Source: an uncultured Paraburkholderia sp. (GTDB lineage Bacteria; Pseudomonadota; Gammaproteobacteria; Burkholderiales; Burkholderiaceae). From it: a stretch of DNA of 39,831 nt. The notes below the pieces were generated by a model, which had not been told where the DNA came from, made no database searches, and saw only the letters and a list, made by a program, of their open reading frames with translations. The position numbers and the translations under genes are program-made. This document shows, piece by piece, positions 19,400 through 28,723 of the stretch. Where the stretch lies: positions 1-39,831 of the forward strand of contig CALNWS010000043.1 in assembly GCA_940747215.1 (NCBI GenBank), in the 5' to 3' direction. Position 1 is the first letter of the stretch; each line of letters begins with the position of its first letter.

Positions 19400-19632
19400 A
19401 TGGACGGTTATATCCGCAGCGAGCAGGAAGAGATTTTCGAGCAGATGTGCATGAGCGTGGACGCGCACGAACAGGAAGCGATCGAGTACTTCGAGAAGTA
19501 AGCGATCGTTATCGTCGTCCTTACGAGGGAACGGACAACGCACGCGAAGTGATGAACGCGTATCTGGAGTGGGAATACGGACTCGTTGCGCAGCTCGCGA
19601 AAGATGGCACGCACGGCTTTCACGTCATCTGA
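19400..19632 (+). pseudogene. Small unrecognised protein, frameshifted
   Basis: A well-placed GAGG precedes the ATG at 19400; the peptide MDGYIRSEQEEIFEQMCMSVD and AHEQEAIEYFEK ends at a TAA after 33 residues. A neighbouring frame continues without gap as RDRYRRPYEGTDNAREVMNAY and LEWEYGLVAQLAKDGTHGFHVI to a stop at 19632. The two halves have the composition of one acidic helical protein of about 76 residues broken by a one-base shift near 19500. I do not recognise the family. Confidence 0.55.
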
Positions 19633-20049
19633 AAACGGTCTGCATTAGCGCTTCGGCTCGCCCGGAATCCTCTGCCGATTCGGTGTAAACGCGCTCTCGT
19701 CTAAAGCGTCGGTTGCGTTTAGATTAGCTGCACCTGAAAGGCTCATCGAGAGACTAGGGCGACCGAACCAGCAGCAGCCCGCCATTCCGACGATAGCGCG
19801 AGGTCAGCGGCCAAGGCTTCTGATCGCTTCGCGCAAGGCGCTCGCGTGTTCCGCTTCGTCGTCATCTGCGTACGTCTTTTGTGTACATCCGCTTCGTACG
19901 TCACATCACATTGCCGCGAGAACCGCTGCCCGGTTCGCTCGCGGTTTTCGTCATGCGCGGTTATCCTGTAACGGCGCGGGGGCCATCCTCGCGCATCTTA
20001 CATTCGTGGATGCGGACACAACGGTTCGCGTCCCTACAGGAAATACGCT
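19633..20049. other. Gap with possible gene remnant
   Basis: About 415 bp without an intact gene. On the minus strand around 19750-19865 the text DDEAEHASALREAIRSLG and, in another frame, PWPLTSRYRRNGGLLLVRSP followed by a stop has protein-like composition, and may be the tail of a deleted gene. This is a guess from composition. The terminator-like hairpin at 19914-19948 lies within this gap. Confidence 0.35.
19914..19948 (+). terminator. Hairpin with T-run before lipoprotein gene
   Basis: CCGCGAG plus AACCG pair with CGGTT and CTCGCGG (two-base bulge CG) around a CTGCC loop, followed by TTTTC. It has the form of a rho-independent terminator, but no intact plus-strand gene ends nearby, so it may belong to a gene that has been lost. 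Confidence 0.5.
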
Positions 20050-20625
20050 GTGAGCCTGAAACTGCTTCCTGTCGCCATACTGACTGCGTGCGTCGCGCTC
20101 GCCGGCTGCGACGAACAACAGAGCGACCGCGCCGTGCAAAAACTCAAGGAATTCTTCAACGCGGTCAAGCCGGACGCGTTGTTGCTGAAGGACATGACGC
20201 CCGGCGTCACGACGGAGGCGCAGATACGCGACCAGATGGGCAAGCCCGAAACGGAGCGCACCTTTACCGACGGCTCGAAGCGCTTCGAATATCCGTGCGG
20301 CCCGCAAGGCCTGAATACGTACATGGTAGACATCGGCCGCGACGGCAAATTGCAGGCTATCATGCAGGTGTTGACGGCGAAAAACTTCGCGAAGATCCGC
20401 ATGGGCATGACCGAAGACGAAGTGCGCCGGTTGCTCGGCAAATCCGGTGAAATGGCGGTGTTTCCGCTGAAACCGGAGACGGTGTGGAGCTGGAAGTGGC
20501 GCGAGCGCGGCGTCACCGAAGAAGGGATTTTCAACGTGCATTTCGACCAGTATCACAAGGTGTACACCACATCGCGCTCAGACGTGATACCGTGGGCGAT
20601 AGACGCTAAGAAAGCGGGGTGGGGA
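20050..20625 (+). CDS. BamE/SmpA-like outer membrane lipoprotein, stop lost
   Basis: GTG start at 20050. The signal peptide MSLKLLPVAILTACVALAGC ends in a lipobox (LAGC), so the protein should be lipidated. The body has the BamE/OmlA pattern of a helix followed by G-x-T-x-x-Q-I (DMTPGVTTEAQIRDQMGKP) and again KIRMGMTEDEVRRLLGKSG, with WSWKWRERG in the sheet. The recognisable protein ends near 20575 (HKVYTTSRSD), but no stop follows: the same frame runs through the next gene's start at 20626 and ends at 20847. The end given here is the boundary before that start. The body itself is open, so it may still work with an extended tail. Confidence 0.75.
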
Positions 20626-21526
20626 ATGATTCGTCGACGTCGATACAGCCGGATCGGGCTGGTGTTGGGAGGCGGTGCGGCGCGCGGCTGGGCGCATATC
20701 GGCGCGGTGTACGCGAACGGCGACCTCGACTGGCTCGAGGAATGGGTCTCGCGGCTCACTTGGCAGACGGTGGTGCGTCTTCTGGACTTGCGTCTGTCGG
20801 GCGGACTTTGCGTCTGTCGGGCGGACTGCTTGGCGGGCGCAAGATGATCCAACTGTTCGCCGACAAATTCAATGGCCGTTCTATCGTGCAACTCAGCATG
20901 CCGTTCGCGGCGGTCGCGACCGAACTCGACTCGGGCCGCGAAAACTGGCTGCAGGGCGGCAGCGTGGTGAAAGCCGTGCGTGCTTCCATTGCGATACCGG
21001 GCATCTTCACGCCGGTGTGGCACAACGGCGTCTGGCTCGTCGATGGCGGGCTATGCAATCCGGTACCCGTTTCGGTTGCACGCGGCATGCGGGCCAATTG
21101 CGTGATTGCCGTCGATCTGAACAACGACATTCTCAACGGCCGCGACTTCGGCGGCGCGGTGGTCAACACGCCCGCCATCGATCCGACCGCGACGCCGCCC
21201 GTCGCATTGCGCCGCAACGGCAAACCGTGGCCGCGCTGGCTCGCGCCCGCGGAGTCGACCGTCACCGACGATGTACGCGTGCCGCCCGCACCGAGCGCGC
21301 GCGTGCCGTCCATGCTGAGTTCGATCGCGCAGAGAGCATCGACATCATGCAGGCGCGGATTACGCGCAGCCGTCTCGCGGGCGAACCCGCCGACATCCTG
21401 AGCCAGCCGCGTCTCGGCGGCATGGGCATCTTCGATTTCCATCGTGCGGCGCCCGCGATCGCGGAAGGGCGCGCGGCGGTTGAGCATATGCTGCCGGCGA
21501 TTCGCGCGCGGCTCGGCATGGACTGA
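20626..21526 (+). pseudogene. Patatin-like phospholipase (RssA type), nucleophile deleted
   Basis: The start MIRRRRYSRIGLVLGGGAARGWAHIGAV has the oxyanion GGGAARG motif. It then goes directly to YANGDLDWLEEWVSRLTWQ. In relatives some 28 residues lie between, with the GTSIG nucleophile motif (G-x-S-x-G), so the catalytic serine is deleted in frame. A 20-bp tandem duplication at 20788-20827 then shifts the frame; the body continues as GRKMIQLFADKFNGRSIVQLS and AIPGIFTPVWHNGVWLVDGGLCNPVPVS with the catalytic Asp motif DGGLCNP. A further frameshift near 21335 precedes ESIDIMQARITRSRLAGEPAD and the end RLGMD. Confidence 0.9.
20788..20827. repeat. 20-bp perfect tandem duplication inside patatin gene
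   Basis: The 20-base unit beginning TTGCGTCTGTCGGG is present twice in succession (20788-20807, 20808-20827). Removing one copy brings RLSGG into frame with LLGGRKMIQLF, so the duplication is the direct cause of the frameshift. Confidence 0.93.
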
Positions 21527-21854
21527 TCCACGAGAAGCCAGGCGCGGGCGAGCGGCCGTAAGCCGCCGCTCGGGCTTCGATCGGCCACCGCCATCTATCG
21601 AAAAAGCGACTCGAAACTTGCTAAATCGCGGCGCCTCCCTCCGCGCCTCCCGTGCGCCCGGCGTGGCCACGCCCCTTGATTGCCGCGCAGAACAGCCGCA
21701 AAGCGCTGTCGCTCAGGCTTTGATGCGTTGCAGCAAATCCGCTCGCTGCCTTTGAGGAAATCCTTTCGTCTTGCGAGACTCCGCGCCATGCTGGATGAGT
21801 CGGGTCTCGCGTAAGCAGACGGCGCGGCCATCCAGGACATCGTCAATAAACTGG
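21527..21854. other. Gap before hisQ, no recognised gene
   Basis: About 330 bp. A GC-rich inverted repeat (GAGCGGC...GCCGCTC) lies near 21549-21570 without a T-run. Near 21756-21860 one plus frame reads FRLARLRAMLDESGLA then a stop then ADGAAIQDIVNKLDG, which has protein-like composition but no family I recognise. The promoter of the transport operon must lie here or further upstream. Confidence 0.4.
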
Positions 21855-22556
21855 ATGGAGACACGCGTGTTCCTTTACGGCTTTGGTCCGGTCCTGCTGG
21901 CCGGCACGATCCAGACGATCGAGCTATCCATTCTCTCGCTCGCGGCGGCTGTGGTGCTCGGGCTCGCGGGCGCGGCGGCGAAACTCTCGTTCAACCGGCC
22001 GCTGCGGGCCGTTGCAATGGGCTATACGACGCTGATCCGCTCGGTGCCCGATCTCGTGCTGATGCTGCTGCTTTTCTACAGCATTCAGATCACCGTCAAC
22101 CATGTCACCGACGCCTTCAATCTGCCGCAGTTCGACATCGATCCGTTCGTGGCCGGCGTGCTCACGCTCGGCTTCATCTACGGCGCGTATTTCACGGAGA
22201 CGTTTCGCGGCGCATTCCTCGCCGTGCCGCGCGGACAGTTCGAAGCAGGCAGCGCCTACGGCATGAGCGGCGTGCGCGTGTTCACGCGCATCCTGTTCCC
22301 GCAGATGATGCGCTTCGCGCTGCCGGGCATCGGCAATAACTGGCAGGTGCTCGTCAAGGCGACGGCGCTCGTGTCGATCATCGGTCTAGCGGATGTCGTC
22401 AAAGCCGCGCAGGACGCCGGCAAGAGCACCTTCAACATGTTCTTCTTCATCCTGATCGCCGCGCTGATCTATCTGGCGATCACCACCGCGTCGAATTTCG
22501 TGCTGATCTGGCTGGACAAGCGCTACACGATCGGCGTGCGCCACGCGGAGCTCTAA
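21855..22556 (+). CDS. hisQ: Basic amino acid ABC transporter permease HisQ
   Basis: An inner-membrane permease of the histidine/arginine/ornithine importer. The 233-residue product has hydrophobic segments starting VLLAGTIQTIELSILSLAAAVVLGL, the IRSVPDLVLMLLLFY segment, the EAA loop that contacts the ATPase (EAGSAYGMSGVRVFTRILFPQMMRFALPG) and a last segment FFFILIAALIYLAI. The ATG at 21855 (METRVFLYGFG) is used; a GTG at 21867 is a possible alternative because relatives start close to FLYGFG. The next gene starts 3 nt after the stop. Intact. Confidence 0.92.
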   Translation: METRVFLYGFGPVLLAGTIQTIELSILSLAAAVVLGLAGAAAKLSFNRPLRAVAMGYTTLIRSVPDLVLMLLLFYSIQITVNHVTDAFNLPQFDIDPFVAGVLTLGFIYGAYFTETFRGAFLAVPRGQFEAGSAYGMSGVRVFTRILFPQMMRFALPGIGNNWQVLVKATALVSIIGLADVVKAAQDAGKSTFNMFFFILIAALIYLAITTASNFVLIWLDKRYTIGVRHAEL

Positions 22557-22559
22557 GCC

Positions 22560-23273
22560 ATGATCGACATTCTCAACCAGTTCTGGCGCGCGTTTCTCTA
22601 CTGGGACGGCCAGCGTATTTCGGGTCTCGCGGTGACGTTGTGGCTGCTCGTCGCTTCGATCGGAATCGGCTTCGTGATTTCGATTCCGCTCGCGGTCGCG
22701 CGCGTGTCGAAGAAACGCTGGCTGTCCGCGCCCGTGCGCATCTACACGTACGTGTTTCGCGGCACGCCGCTTTACGTGCAACTGCTGCTCATCTACACGG
22801 GCATGTACAGTCTCGAATTTGTGCGCTCGCATCAACTGCTGGACGCATTCTTTCGCAGCGGCTTTCACTGCGCAATTCTCGCGTTCGCACTGAACACCTG
22901 CGCGTACACCACGGAGATTTTCGCGGGCGCGATCCGTTCGACCTCGCACGGCGAAGTGGAAGCGGCACGCGCCTACGGCATGAGCGGGTTCACAATGTAC
23001 CGGCGCATTGTGATACCGTCCGCGCTGCACCGGGCGTTGCCGTTGTACAGTAACGAAGTGATCCTGATGCTGCACGTCACCACCGTCGCGTTCACTGCCA
23101 CGGTGCCCGACATTCTCAAGGTGGCGCGCGACGCGAACTCGGCCACGTACAAGTCGTTTGACTCGTTTGGCCTCGCCGCGCTGATCTACCTTATGGTGTC
23201 GTTCGCGTTGGTGGCGCTGTTCCGGCGCGCCGAGCGTCACTGGCTGGGCTACCTGGCGGTGCGCACGCATTAA
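22560..23273 (+). CDS. hisM: Basic amino acid ABC transporter permease HisM
   Basis: The second membrane subunit, 237 residues, partner of HisQ. It begins MIDILNQFWRAFLYWDG, has TYVFRGTPLYVQLLLIYTGMY and the EAA loop EAARAYGMSGFTMYRRIVIPSALHRALPLY, then a hydrophobic C-terminal segment LAALIYLMVSFALVALFRR. Only 3 nt separate it from hisQ, so both are translated from one message. Intact. Confidence 0.93.
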   Translation: MIDILNQFWRAFLYWDGQRISGLAVTLWLLVASIGIGFVISIPLAVARVSKKRWLSAPVRIYTYVFRGTPLYVQLLLIYTGMYSLEFVRSHQLLDAFFRSGFHCAILAFALNTCAYTTEIFAGAIRSTSHGEVEAARAYGMSGFTMYRRIVIPSALHRALPLYSNEVILMLHVTTVAFTATVPDILKVARDANSATYKSFDSFGLAALIYLMVSFALVALFRRAERHWLGYLAVRTH

Positions 23274-23339
23274 GCCTGAACCGGGCGCACGCCGCACCGT
23301 CACGAAAGACCGATCCGCTTTTTTCAAAGGGAGAGCATC

Positions 23340-24101
23340 TTGCTCCACACGACTCAAACCGAAGCTTGCAAGCTCGCCGTTCAGGACATTCACAAGCGCT
23401 ACGGCGACAACGAAGTGCTCAAGGGGGTATCGCTGAATGCGAACAAGGGCGATGTCATCAGCATCATCGGCGCGAGCGGATCGGGCAAGAGCACGTTCCT
23501 GCGCTGCATCAATTTTCTGGAGCGGCCGAACGCCAGGCAGATCGTCGTCGATGGCGAAGCGGTGAAGACCAAAGCCGATCGCGCCGGCAATCTCGAAGTG
23601 GCCGATCACAAGCAGTTGCAGCGTATCCGCACGAAGCTCGCGATGGTGCTCCAGCACTTCAACCTGTGGGCGCACATGAACGTGCTTGAGAACGTCGTCG
23701 AAGCGCCGATTCACGTGCTTGGCGTGCCGCGTCGCGAAGCGGAAGAGGAAGAACGCGCCCGCGAATATCTCGAGAAAGTAGGCCTCGCACCACGTCTGGA
23801 AAAACAGTATCCGTCGCACCTGTCGGGTGGGCAGCAACAGCGTGTTGCAATTGCCCGCACACTCGCGATGAACCCCGACGTCATGCTGTTCGACGAACCG
23901 ACTTCCGCGCTCGATCCGGAACTCGTCGGCGAAGTGCTGAAGGTCATGCAGAAGCTCGCGGAAGAAGGGCGCACGATGATCGTTGTAACGCACGAAATGG
24001 GTTTCGCGCGCAACGTGTCGAACCACGTGATGTTCCTGCATCAAGGGAGCGCGCTGCGCAGCGAACGTCTGAAGCAGTTTCTTTCCGGCAGCCTGAAGTA
24101 A
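23340..24101 (+). CDS. hisP: Basic amino acid ABC transporter ATPase HisP, short C-terminus
   Basis: Energises HisQM. The start is TTG at 23340, supported by GGGAGA eight bases upstream; no ATG fits. The 253-residue product has Walker [10 protein letters not shown], the Q-loop as VLQHFNLW (VFQ is usual), the signature [19 protein letters not shown], Walker B VMLFDEP, D-loop SALDPE and switch His VVTHEMG. Near the end VMFLHQG is followed directly by [17 protein letters not shown], whereas relatives have a further segment of about 12 residues (an EEEGxPxxVF type) before [10 protein letters not shown]. The frame is preserved, so an in-frame deletion is inferred. All catalytic motifs are upstream of it. 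Confidence 0.92.
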   Translation: MLHTTQTEACKLAVQDIHKRYGDNEVLKGVSLNANKGDVISIIGASGSGKSTFLRCINFLERPNARQIVVDGEAVKTKADRAGNLEVADHKQLQRIRTKLAMVLQHFNLWAHMNVLENVVEAPIHVLGVPRREAEEEERAREYLEKVGLAPRLEKQYPSHLSGGQQQRVAIARTLAMNPDVMLFDEPTSALDPELVGEVLKVMQKLAEEGRTMIVVTHEMGFARNVSNHVMFLHQGSALRSERLKQFLSGSLK

Positions 24102-24128
24102 CGCGGCGCGAAGCCGCTATTGCCGCGC

Positions 24129-25178
24129 ATGCCTCGCACGTCCAGCCCGACTCGCACCACCCAGGTCGCCATCGTCGCCTTGCCGCCTGTCTCCATGTCG
24201 GGCGTGGGGCCGATCGTGGACGCGCTCAATCTCGCCAATGAAATCGACGGCCGCGCGCTCTACCGCGTGCAGGTGTGTTCGTGGGACGGCCGCGCGGTGC
24301 TGCTCGCGGGTGGCGCGCTGTGGCCCGCGGATGCCGCGTTCGGCGACGCCATTTCATGCGACTGGCTGATCATTGTCAGCGAACGATTCCAGCAGTTCGC
24401 CGACTACCGGCTATTTCTCGCCAGTCTCTCGCGCGTCGGGCAGCGCACGCCGTTCGTCACGGGCATTCATCACGGCGTGTGGTGGCTCGCGATGGCAGGG
24501 CAGTTATCCGGTTATCGCGTGAGCGTGAACTGGGAAACGTATCAGCAATTTTCCGAGCAGTTTGAACGCTCGATCGTCACGCAGCAGATTTTCGAAATCG
24601 ACCGTGACCGCGCGACCTGCGCGGGCGGCCAGGCCACCGTGGACTTCATGCTCGCGATGATCGGCCGCGATCACGGCCCCGAACTCGCGGAGCGCATCGC
24701 CGACACGCTCGGCGTTGGCGTATTGCGCGCGGGCGAGGAGCGTCAGCGCATTCCGTTCGTGACCGCGCCGGGCGAGCGTCATCCGCGCCTGAACGACGCG
24801 CTGCTGCTGATGGAAGCGAATATCGAAGACCCGCTCACCACGGACGAAATCGCCGGTCTCGTCGGCGTATCGCGACGGCAACTGGAGCGGCTCTTTCGCC
24901 AGTATCTCGGCTCGATGCCGTCCAAATACTATCTCGGCCTGCGGCTTTCGAAGGCGCGCACGCAATTACAGCGTACCAGCAAATCCGTGGTGCAGATCAG
25001 TCTCGCGTGCGGGTTCTCGTCGGCGGCGCATTTTTCCAATGCATACCGCGAACGCTTTGGTGTCACACCGCAAGAGGATCGTCGCAACTGGATCGACAAA
25101 CAGACCGGCGGCGCGGGCGCGGCGGCCAGCGAACCCCGTCCCGCGGCGTTGATCGAACGGCCGGATCAGACGGATTAG
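24129..25178 (+). CDS. argR: GlxA-family AraC-type regulator, ArgR-like
   Basis: A transcription factor with an N-terminal DJ-1/PfpI-like domain (VAIVALPPVSMSGVGPIVDAL to about residue 200) and two C-terminal AraC helix-turn-helices (TTDEIAGLVGVSRRQLERLFR and VVQISLACGFSSAAHFSNAYRERFG). Pseudomonas aeruginosa ArgR, which activates arginine uptake and the aru/AST operon, has this architecture and sits downstream of aotJQMP; here it lies between hisQMP and the AST operon, so an arginine-responsive activator is the likely role. The ATG at 24129 is used; a TTG at 24120 in the same frame is possible. Intact. Confidence 0.88.
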   Translation: MPRTSSPTRTTQVAIVALPPVSMSGVGPIVDALNLANEIDGRALYRVQVCSWDGRAVLLAGGALWPADAAFGDAISCDWLIIVSERFQQFADYRLFLASLSRVGQRTPFVTGIHHGVWWLAMAGQLSGYRVSVNWETYQQFSEQFERSIVTQQIFEIDRDRATCAGGQATVDFMLAMIGRDHGPELAERIADTLGVGVLRAGEERQRIPFVTAPGERHPRLNDALLLMEANIEDPLTTDEIAGLVGVSRRQLERLFRQYLGSMPSKYYLGLRLSKARTQLQRTSKSVVQISLACGFSSAAHFSNAYRERFGVTPQEDRRNWIDKQTGGAGAAASEPRPAALIERPDQTD

Positions 25179-25342
25179 CGCTCGCCTCTGAAAGGGGCCG
25201 CATGTGCCCCCGACATGACACGGCACGGCACGACGGGCTGCGCACGGAAGCTCATAGAAAGCGTCGCGTATGCGCAAGACATATCGCGCACGGTTTCCTA
25301 CATTACCCGTGTATTACCTCTCACCTGTAACGAGGATTTGCC

Positions 25343-26578
25343 ATGAACGACCTGACAGTGACACGCCAAACCTTCGACGAAGTCATGGTGCCGGTGTTTT
25401 CGCCCGCCGCCTTCGTGCCGGACCGCGGTGTCGGCTCATGCGTCTGGGATACGCAAGGCCGCGACTACATCGACTTCGCCAGCGGCATCGCCGTAACTGC
25501 ACTCGGTCATGCGCATCCTGAACTGCTGAAAGTATTGCAGGAGCAGGGCAGCAAGCTCTGGCACATCGGCAACGGTTACACCAACGAACCGGTACTGCGT
25601 CTTGCCAAACGTCTCGAAGACCTCACGTTCGCCGACCGCGCGTTCTTCGCCAATTCGGGCGCGGAAGCGAACGAGGCGGCACTGAAGCTCGCGCGCCGCG
25701 TCGCGTTCGATCGTCACGGCGCGGAGAAATACGAAATCATTTCGTTCACGCAGTCGTTTCATGGCCGCACGTTCTTCACCGTCAGCGTGGGTGGTCAGCC
25801 GAAGTATTCCGAAGGTTTCGGTCCCGTGCCGGCCGGCATTGTCCACTTGCCGTACAACGACCTCGAAGCGGCGAAGAAAGCCATCAGCGTGAAAACCTGC
25901 GCGGTGATCGTCGAGCCGATTCAGGGCGAAGGCGGCGTGATTCCCGCCGATCCGGCGTTCCTGAAGGGCCTGCGCGAAGCCTGCGACCAGCAAGGCGCAC
26001 TGCTGATTTTTGACGAGGTACAAACGGGGGTGGGCCGCAGCGGCTATTTCTATGCGTATCAGGACACGGGCGTGACACCCGACATCCTGACCACCGCCAA
26101 AGCGCTCGGCAACGGTTTCCCGATCGGCGCGATGCTCACCACGAACGAACTGGCCGCGTACTTCAAGGTCGGCGTGCACGGCACGACGTACGGCGGCAAT
26201 CCGCTCGGCGCAGCGATCGCGGAGAAAGTCGTGGAGCTGATCAGCGACCCGAAGCTGCTCGAAGGCGTGCGCACCTGCAGCGCCGCATTGAAGGCGTATC
26301 TCGCGAAGCTCAACGAGCGTTTCGGTCTCTTCACCGAAGTGCGTGGCAAGGGTCTGCTGATCGGCGCCGAACTGAACGACGCCTATAAGGGCCACGCGAA
26401 AGATTTCGTCACGGCGGCAGGCCAGCACGGCGTGATCATGCTGATGGCGGGCCCGGACGTACTGCGTTTCGTGCCCTCGCTCATCATGCCGGAAAAGGAC
26501 ATGAATAAGGGCTTCGCGCGTCTCACGAAGGCAGTGGAATCGATCGTCGGCGCGAAGGCCGCGGCGGCGTCGCATTGA
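25343..26578 (+). CDS. astC: Succinylornithine transaminase (AST pathway)
   Basis: A PLP-dependent class III aminotransferase that turns N-succinylornithine into N-succinylglutamate semialdehyde, the third AST step. The 411-residue product has [15 protein letters not shown], the [14 protein letters not shown] block, [24 protein letters not shown] and Lys253 in [13 protein letters not shown] as the Schiff-base lysine. GAGG stands upstream of the ATG at 25343, within a 164-nt gap after argR where the operon promoter should lie. Close paralogues act in arginine synthesis (ArgD); the AST neighbours decide the call. Intact. Confidence 0.93.
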   Translation: MNDLTVTRQTFDEVMVPVFSPAAFVPDRGVGSCVWDTQGRDYIDFASGIAVTALGHAHPELLKVLQEQGSKLWHIGNGYTNEPVLRLAKRLEDLTFADRAFFANSGAEANEAALKLARRVAFDRHGAEKYEIISFTQSFHGRTFFTVSVGGQPKYSEGFGPVPAGIVHLPYNDLEAAKKAISVKTCAVIVEPIQGEGGVIPADPAFLKGLREACDQQGALLIFDEVQTGVGRSGYFYAYQDTGVTPDILTTAKALGNGFPIGAMLTTNELAAYFKVGVHGTTYGGNPLGAAIAEKVVELISDPKLLEGVRTCSAALKAYLAKLNERFGLFTEVRGKGLLIGAELNDAYKGHAKDFVTAAGQHGVIMLMAGPDVLRFVPSLIMPEKDMNKGFARLTKAVESIVGAKAAAASH

Positions 26579-26627
26579 TCCGTGCTCCGCTTACGCCTGA
26601 TTTCATGCGCGACATTCAACAGGAACG

Positions 26628-27689
26628 ATGATGCTCTTCGTACGCCCCGGCCGCCTCGCCGATCTCGACGCGCTCGAACATATGGCGCGCACTGCGCAGC
26701 CCGTGCTGCATTCGCTGCCGCACGACCGGCGCGCGCTCGAAGCGCGTGTCGCGCTGTCGGAAGACTCGTTTCGCGCGGACGTGGATTTTCCGGGCGAGGA
26801 GTTCTATCTCTTCGTGCTCGAAGACTCCGCGAGTGGCAAGCTGATGGGCACGGCGAGCATCGTCGCTTCGGCGGGATACGCGGACCCGTTCTACGCATTT
26901 CGCAACGATGCGCTGATTCATGCGTCGCGTGAATTGCACGTGAACCGCAAGATTCACGCGCTCACCATGTCGCATGAACTCACGGGCAAGAGCCGCCTCG
27001 CCGGCTATTACATCGACCCGTCGCTGCGCGGCGACGCGGCGGCGCATCTGATGTCGCGCGCCCGCATGATGTACATCGCCGCGAACCGCAAGCGCTTCAC
27101 GCCGGAAGTGTTCTCACTACTGCTCGGCGTCACCGACGATTCCGGCGTGTCGCCGTTCTGGGAAGCGGTGGGCCGCAAATTCTTCGGCCGCGATTTCAAG
27201 GACATCGAACTCGAATCGGGTGGACGCAGCCGTACCTTCATCGCCGAAGTGATGCCCACTTATCCCGTGTACGTACCGTTGCTGCCCGAAGCCGCGCAAC
27301 GCGTGCTCGGCGAGCCGGATTCGAAGGCGCTGCTCGCGTACGAGATTCATCAGGAAGAGGGCTTCGAGACCGACCGCTACATCGATATTTTCGACGCGGG
27401 TCCGGTGCTCACGGCGCAGGTGGATCGCAGCGCCTGCGTGACGCGCAACGAAACGCGCGCCCTGCACGAAAGCGATACGGCAGCGCACGGCGCGACATAT
27501 CTGATCGCGCATAATGGCGTGAACGGCGAATTCCGCTGCGTGCTCGGTGAATTGGCGGCGGAGCGCAAAGAGGGCGCTTCGCTGCCGTTAGCGGCGCGTT
27601 TGGCGCTTAACGTGAGCGAAGGCGACACGGTGCGCTGCGTGCCGCTGCACGCGCCGCATGACGATGAACTATCGGGAGAGGCGCAATGA
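26628..27689 (+). CDS. aruF: Arginine N-succinyltransferase, alpha subunit
   Basis: Together with AruG it transfers succinyl from succinyl-CoA to arginine (and ornithine), the first AST step. The 353-residue product starts MMLFVRPGRLADLDALEHMAR (ATG at 26628 or 26631) and contains the acyltransferase core LAGYYIDPSLRGDAAAHLMSRARMMYIAANR, with GVSPFWEAVGRKFFGRDF and FIAEVMPTYPVYVPLLP, all typical of AstA-type enzymes. The heterodimeric pair is the Pseudomonas/Burkholderia form; E. coli has one AstA. The stop overlaps the aruG start. Intact. Confidence 0.93.
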   Translation: MMLFVRPGRLADLDALEHMARTAQPVLHSLPHDRRALEARVALSEDSFRADVDFPGEEFYLFVLEDSASGKLMGTASIVASAGYADPFYAFRNDALIHASRELHVNRKIHALTMSHELTGKSRLAGYYIDPSLRGDAAAHLMSRARMMYIAANRKRFTPEVFSLLLGVTDDSGVSPFWEAVGRKFFGRDFKDIELESGGRSRTFIAEVMPTYPVYVPLLPEAAQRVLGEPDSKALLAYEIHQEEGFETDRYIDIFDAGPVLTAQVDRSACVTRNETRALHESDTAAHGATYLIAHNGVNGEFRCVLGELAAERKEGASLPLAARLALNVSEGDTVRCVPLHAPHDDELSGEAQ

Positions 27690-28723
27690 TCGTCGTTCGC
27701 GTGGTGCAACAAGGCGACGTGGACGCGCTCATGCGGCTCGCGCAGGAAACCGGTCCGGGCCTCACCACTTTCAAGCCCGACCGCGAAGCGCTCGCGGCGC
27801 GCGTGGAACGCGCGCGCCGCACGATGGAAGACAGGGCCGAGCCGCACGAGGCCGGCTACTTCTTCGTAATGGAAGACACAGATACCGGCGACGTGGCGGG
27901 CGTCTGCGGAATCGAAACGGCCGTGGGACTTCAGCAGCCGTTCTACAACTATCGCGTGAGCACAGTCGTGCATGCGAGCCAGGATCTCGGCATCTGGACG
28001 CGCATGCGCGCGCTGAACATCTCGCACGATCTGACCGGCGACGCCGAAGTGTGCTCGCTGTTTCTGAGCCCGCGTTATCGCACGAGCGGCGTGGGCGGGT
28101 TGCTCTTGCGTTCGCGCTTCATGTTTCTCGCGCAGTTTCGCGAGCGCTTTCCGCAGCGTCTGTGCGCGGAATTGCGCGGCCATTTCGATGCGGAAGGCAC
28201 GTCGCCGTTCTGGCGCGCGGTCGGCTCGCATTTCTACCAGATCGACTTCAACGCCGCGGACTATCTGAGTTCGCACGGCCGCAAGGCGTTTCTCGCCGAG
28301 TTGATGCCGCGTTATCCGGTGTATGTGGAGCTGTTGCCGGAAGAAGCGCAGGCCTGCGTCGGCCTCACGCATAACGACACGATTCCGGCGCGCCGCATGC
28401 TCGAAGCGGAAGGGCTGCGCTATGAAAACTACGTCGATATTTTCGACGCGGGCCCGGTGCTCGAATGCCATATCTCCGACTTGCGCACGGTACGCGAAAG
28501 CGTGCTGGCCACGGGCGAGATCGCTGATGTGCCGCGCGGCGCGCCGCAGGATGCGCCGCGTTCGATGGTGTCGAATGCGTCGCTCGGCGATTTTCGCGTG
28601 GGCGTGGCCGCGGGCTTGCCGCAGGACGGCGTGTTCCGTCTGGGCACGGCCGAAGCCGCCGCGCTCGATGTCAAGGCAGGCGACACCATGCGCGTGCTGC
28701 CGTTGAAATACAAACAGGGATGA
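27686..28723 (+). CDS. aruG: Arginine N-succinyltransferase, beta subunit
   Basis: The 345-residue partner of AruF, sharing its fold: MIVVRVVQQGDVDALMRLAQE at the start, LFLSPRYRTSGVGGLLLRSRFMFLAQFRERF, GTSPFWRAVGSHFYQIDF, FLAELMPRYPVYVELLP. The start overlaps the aruF stop as ATGA and its stop overlaps the astD start in the same way, so the three are translationally coupled. Sequence similarity to AruF indicates an old duplication. Intact. Confidence 0.93.
   Translation: MIVVRVVQQGDVDALMRLAQETGPGLTTFKPDREALAARVERARRTMEDRAEPHEAGYFFVMEDTDTGDVAGVCGIETAVGLQQPFYNYRVSTVVHASQDLGIWTRMRALNISHDLTGDAEVCSLFLSPRYRTSGVGGLLLRSRFMFLAQFRERFPQRLCAELRGHFDAEGTSPFWRAVGSHFYQIDFNAADYLSSHGRKAFLAELMPRYPVYVELLPEEAQACVGLTHNDTIPARRMLEAEGLRYENYVDIFDAGPVLECHISDLRTVRESVLATGEIADVPRGAPQDAPRSMVSNASLGDFRVGVAAGLPQDGVFRLGTAEAAALDVKAGDTMRVLPLKYKQG

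Noticed and set aside
25179..25342. Sigma-54 type -24/-12 promoter before astC (GGCACGGCACGACGGGCTGC)
   Set aside because: The GG and GC pairs are not at the required ten-base spacing, so the match fails at the most conserved positions.
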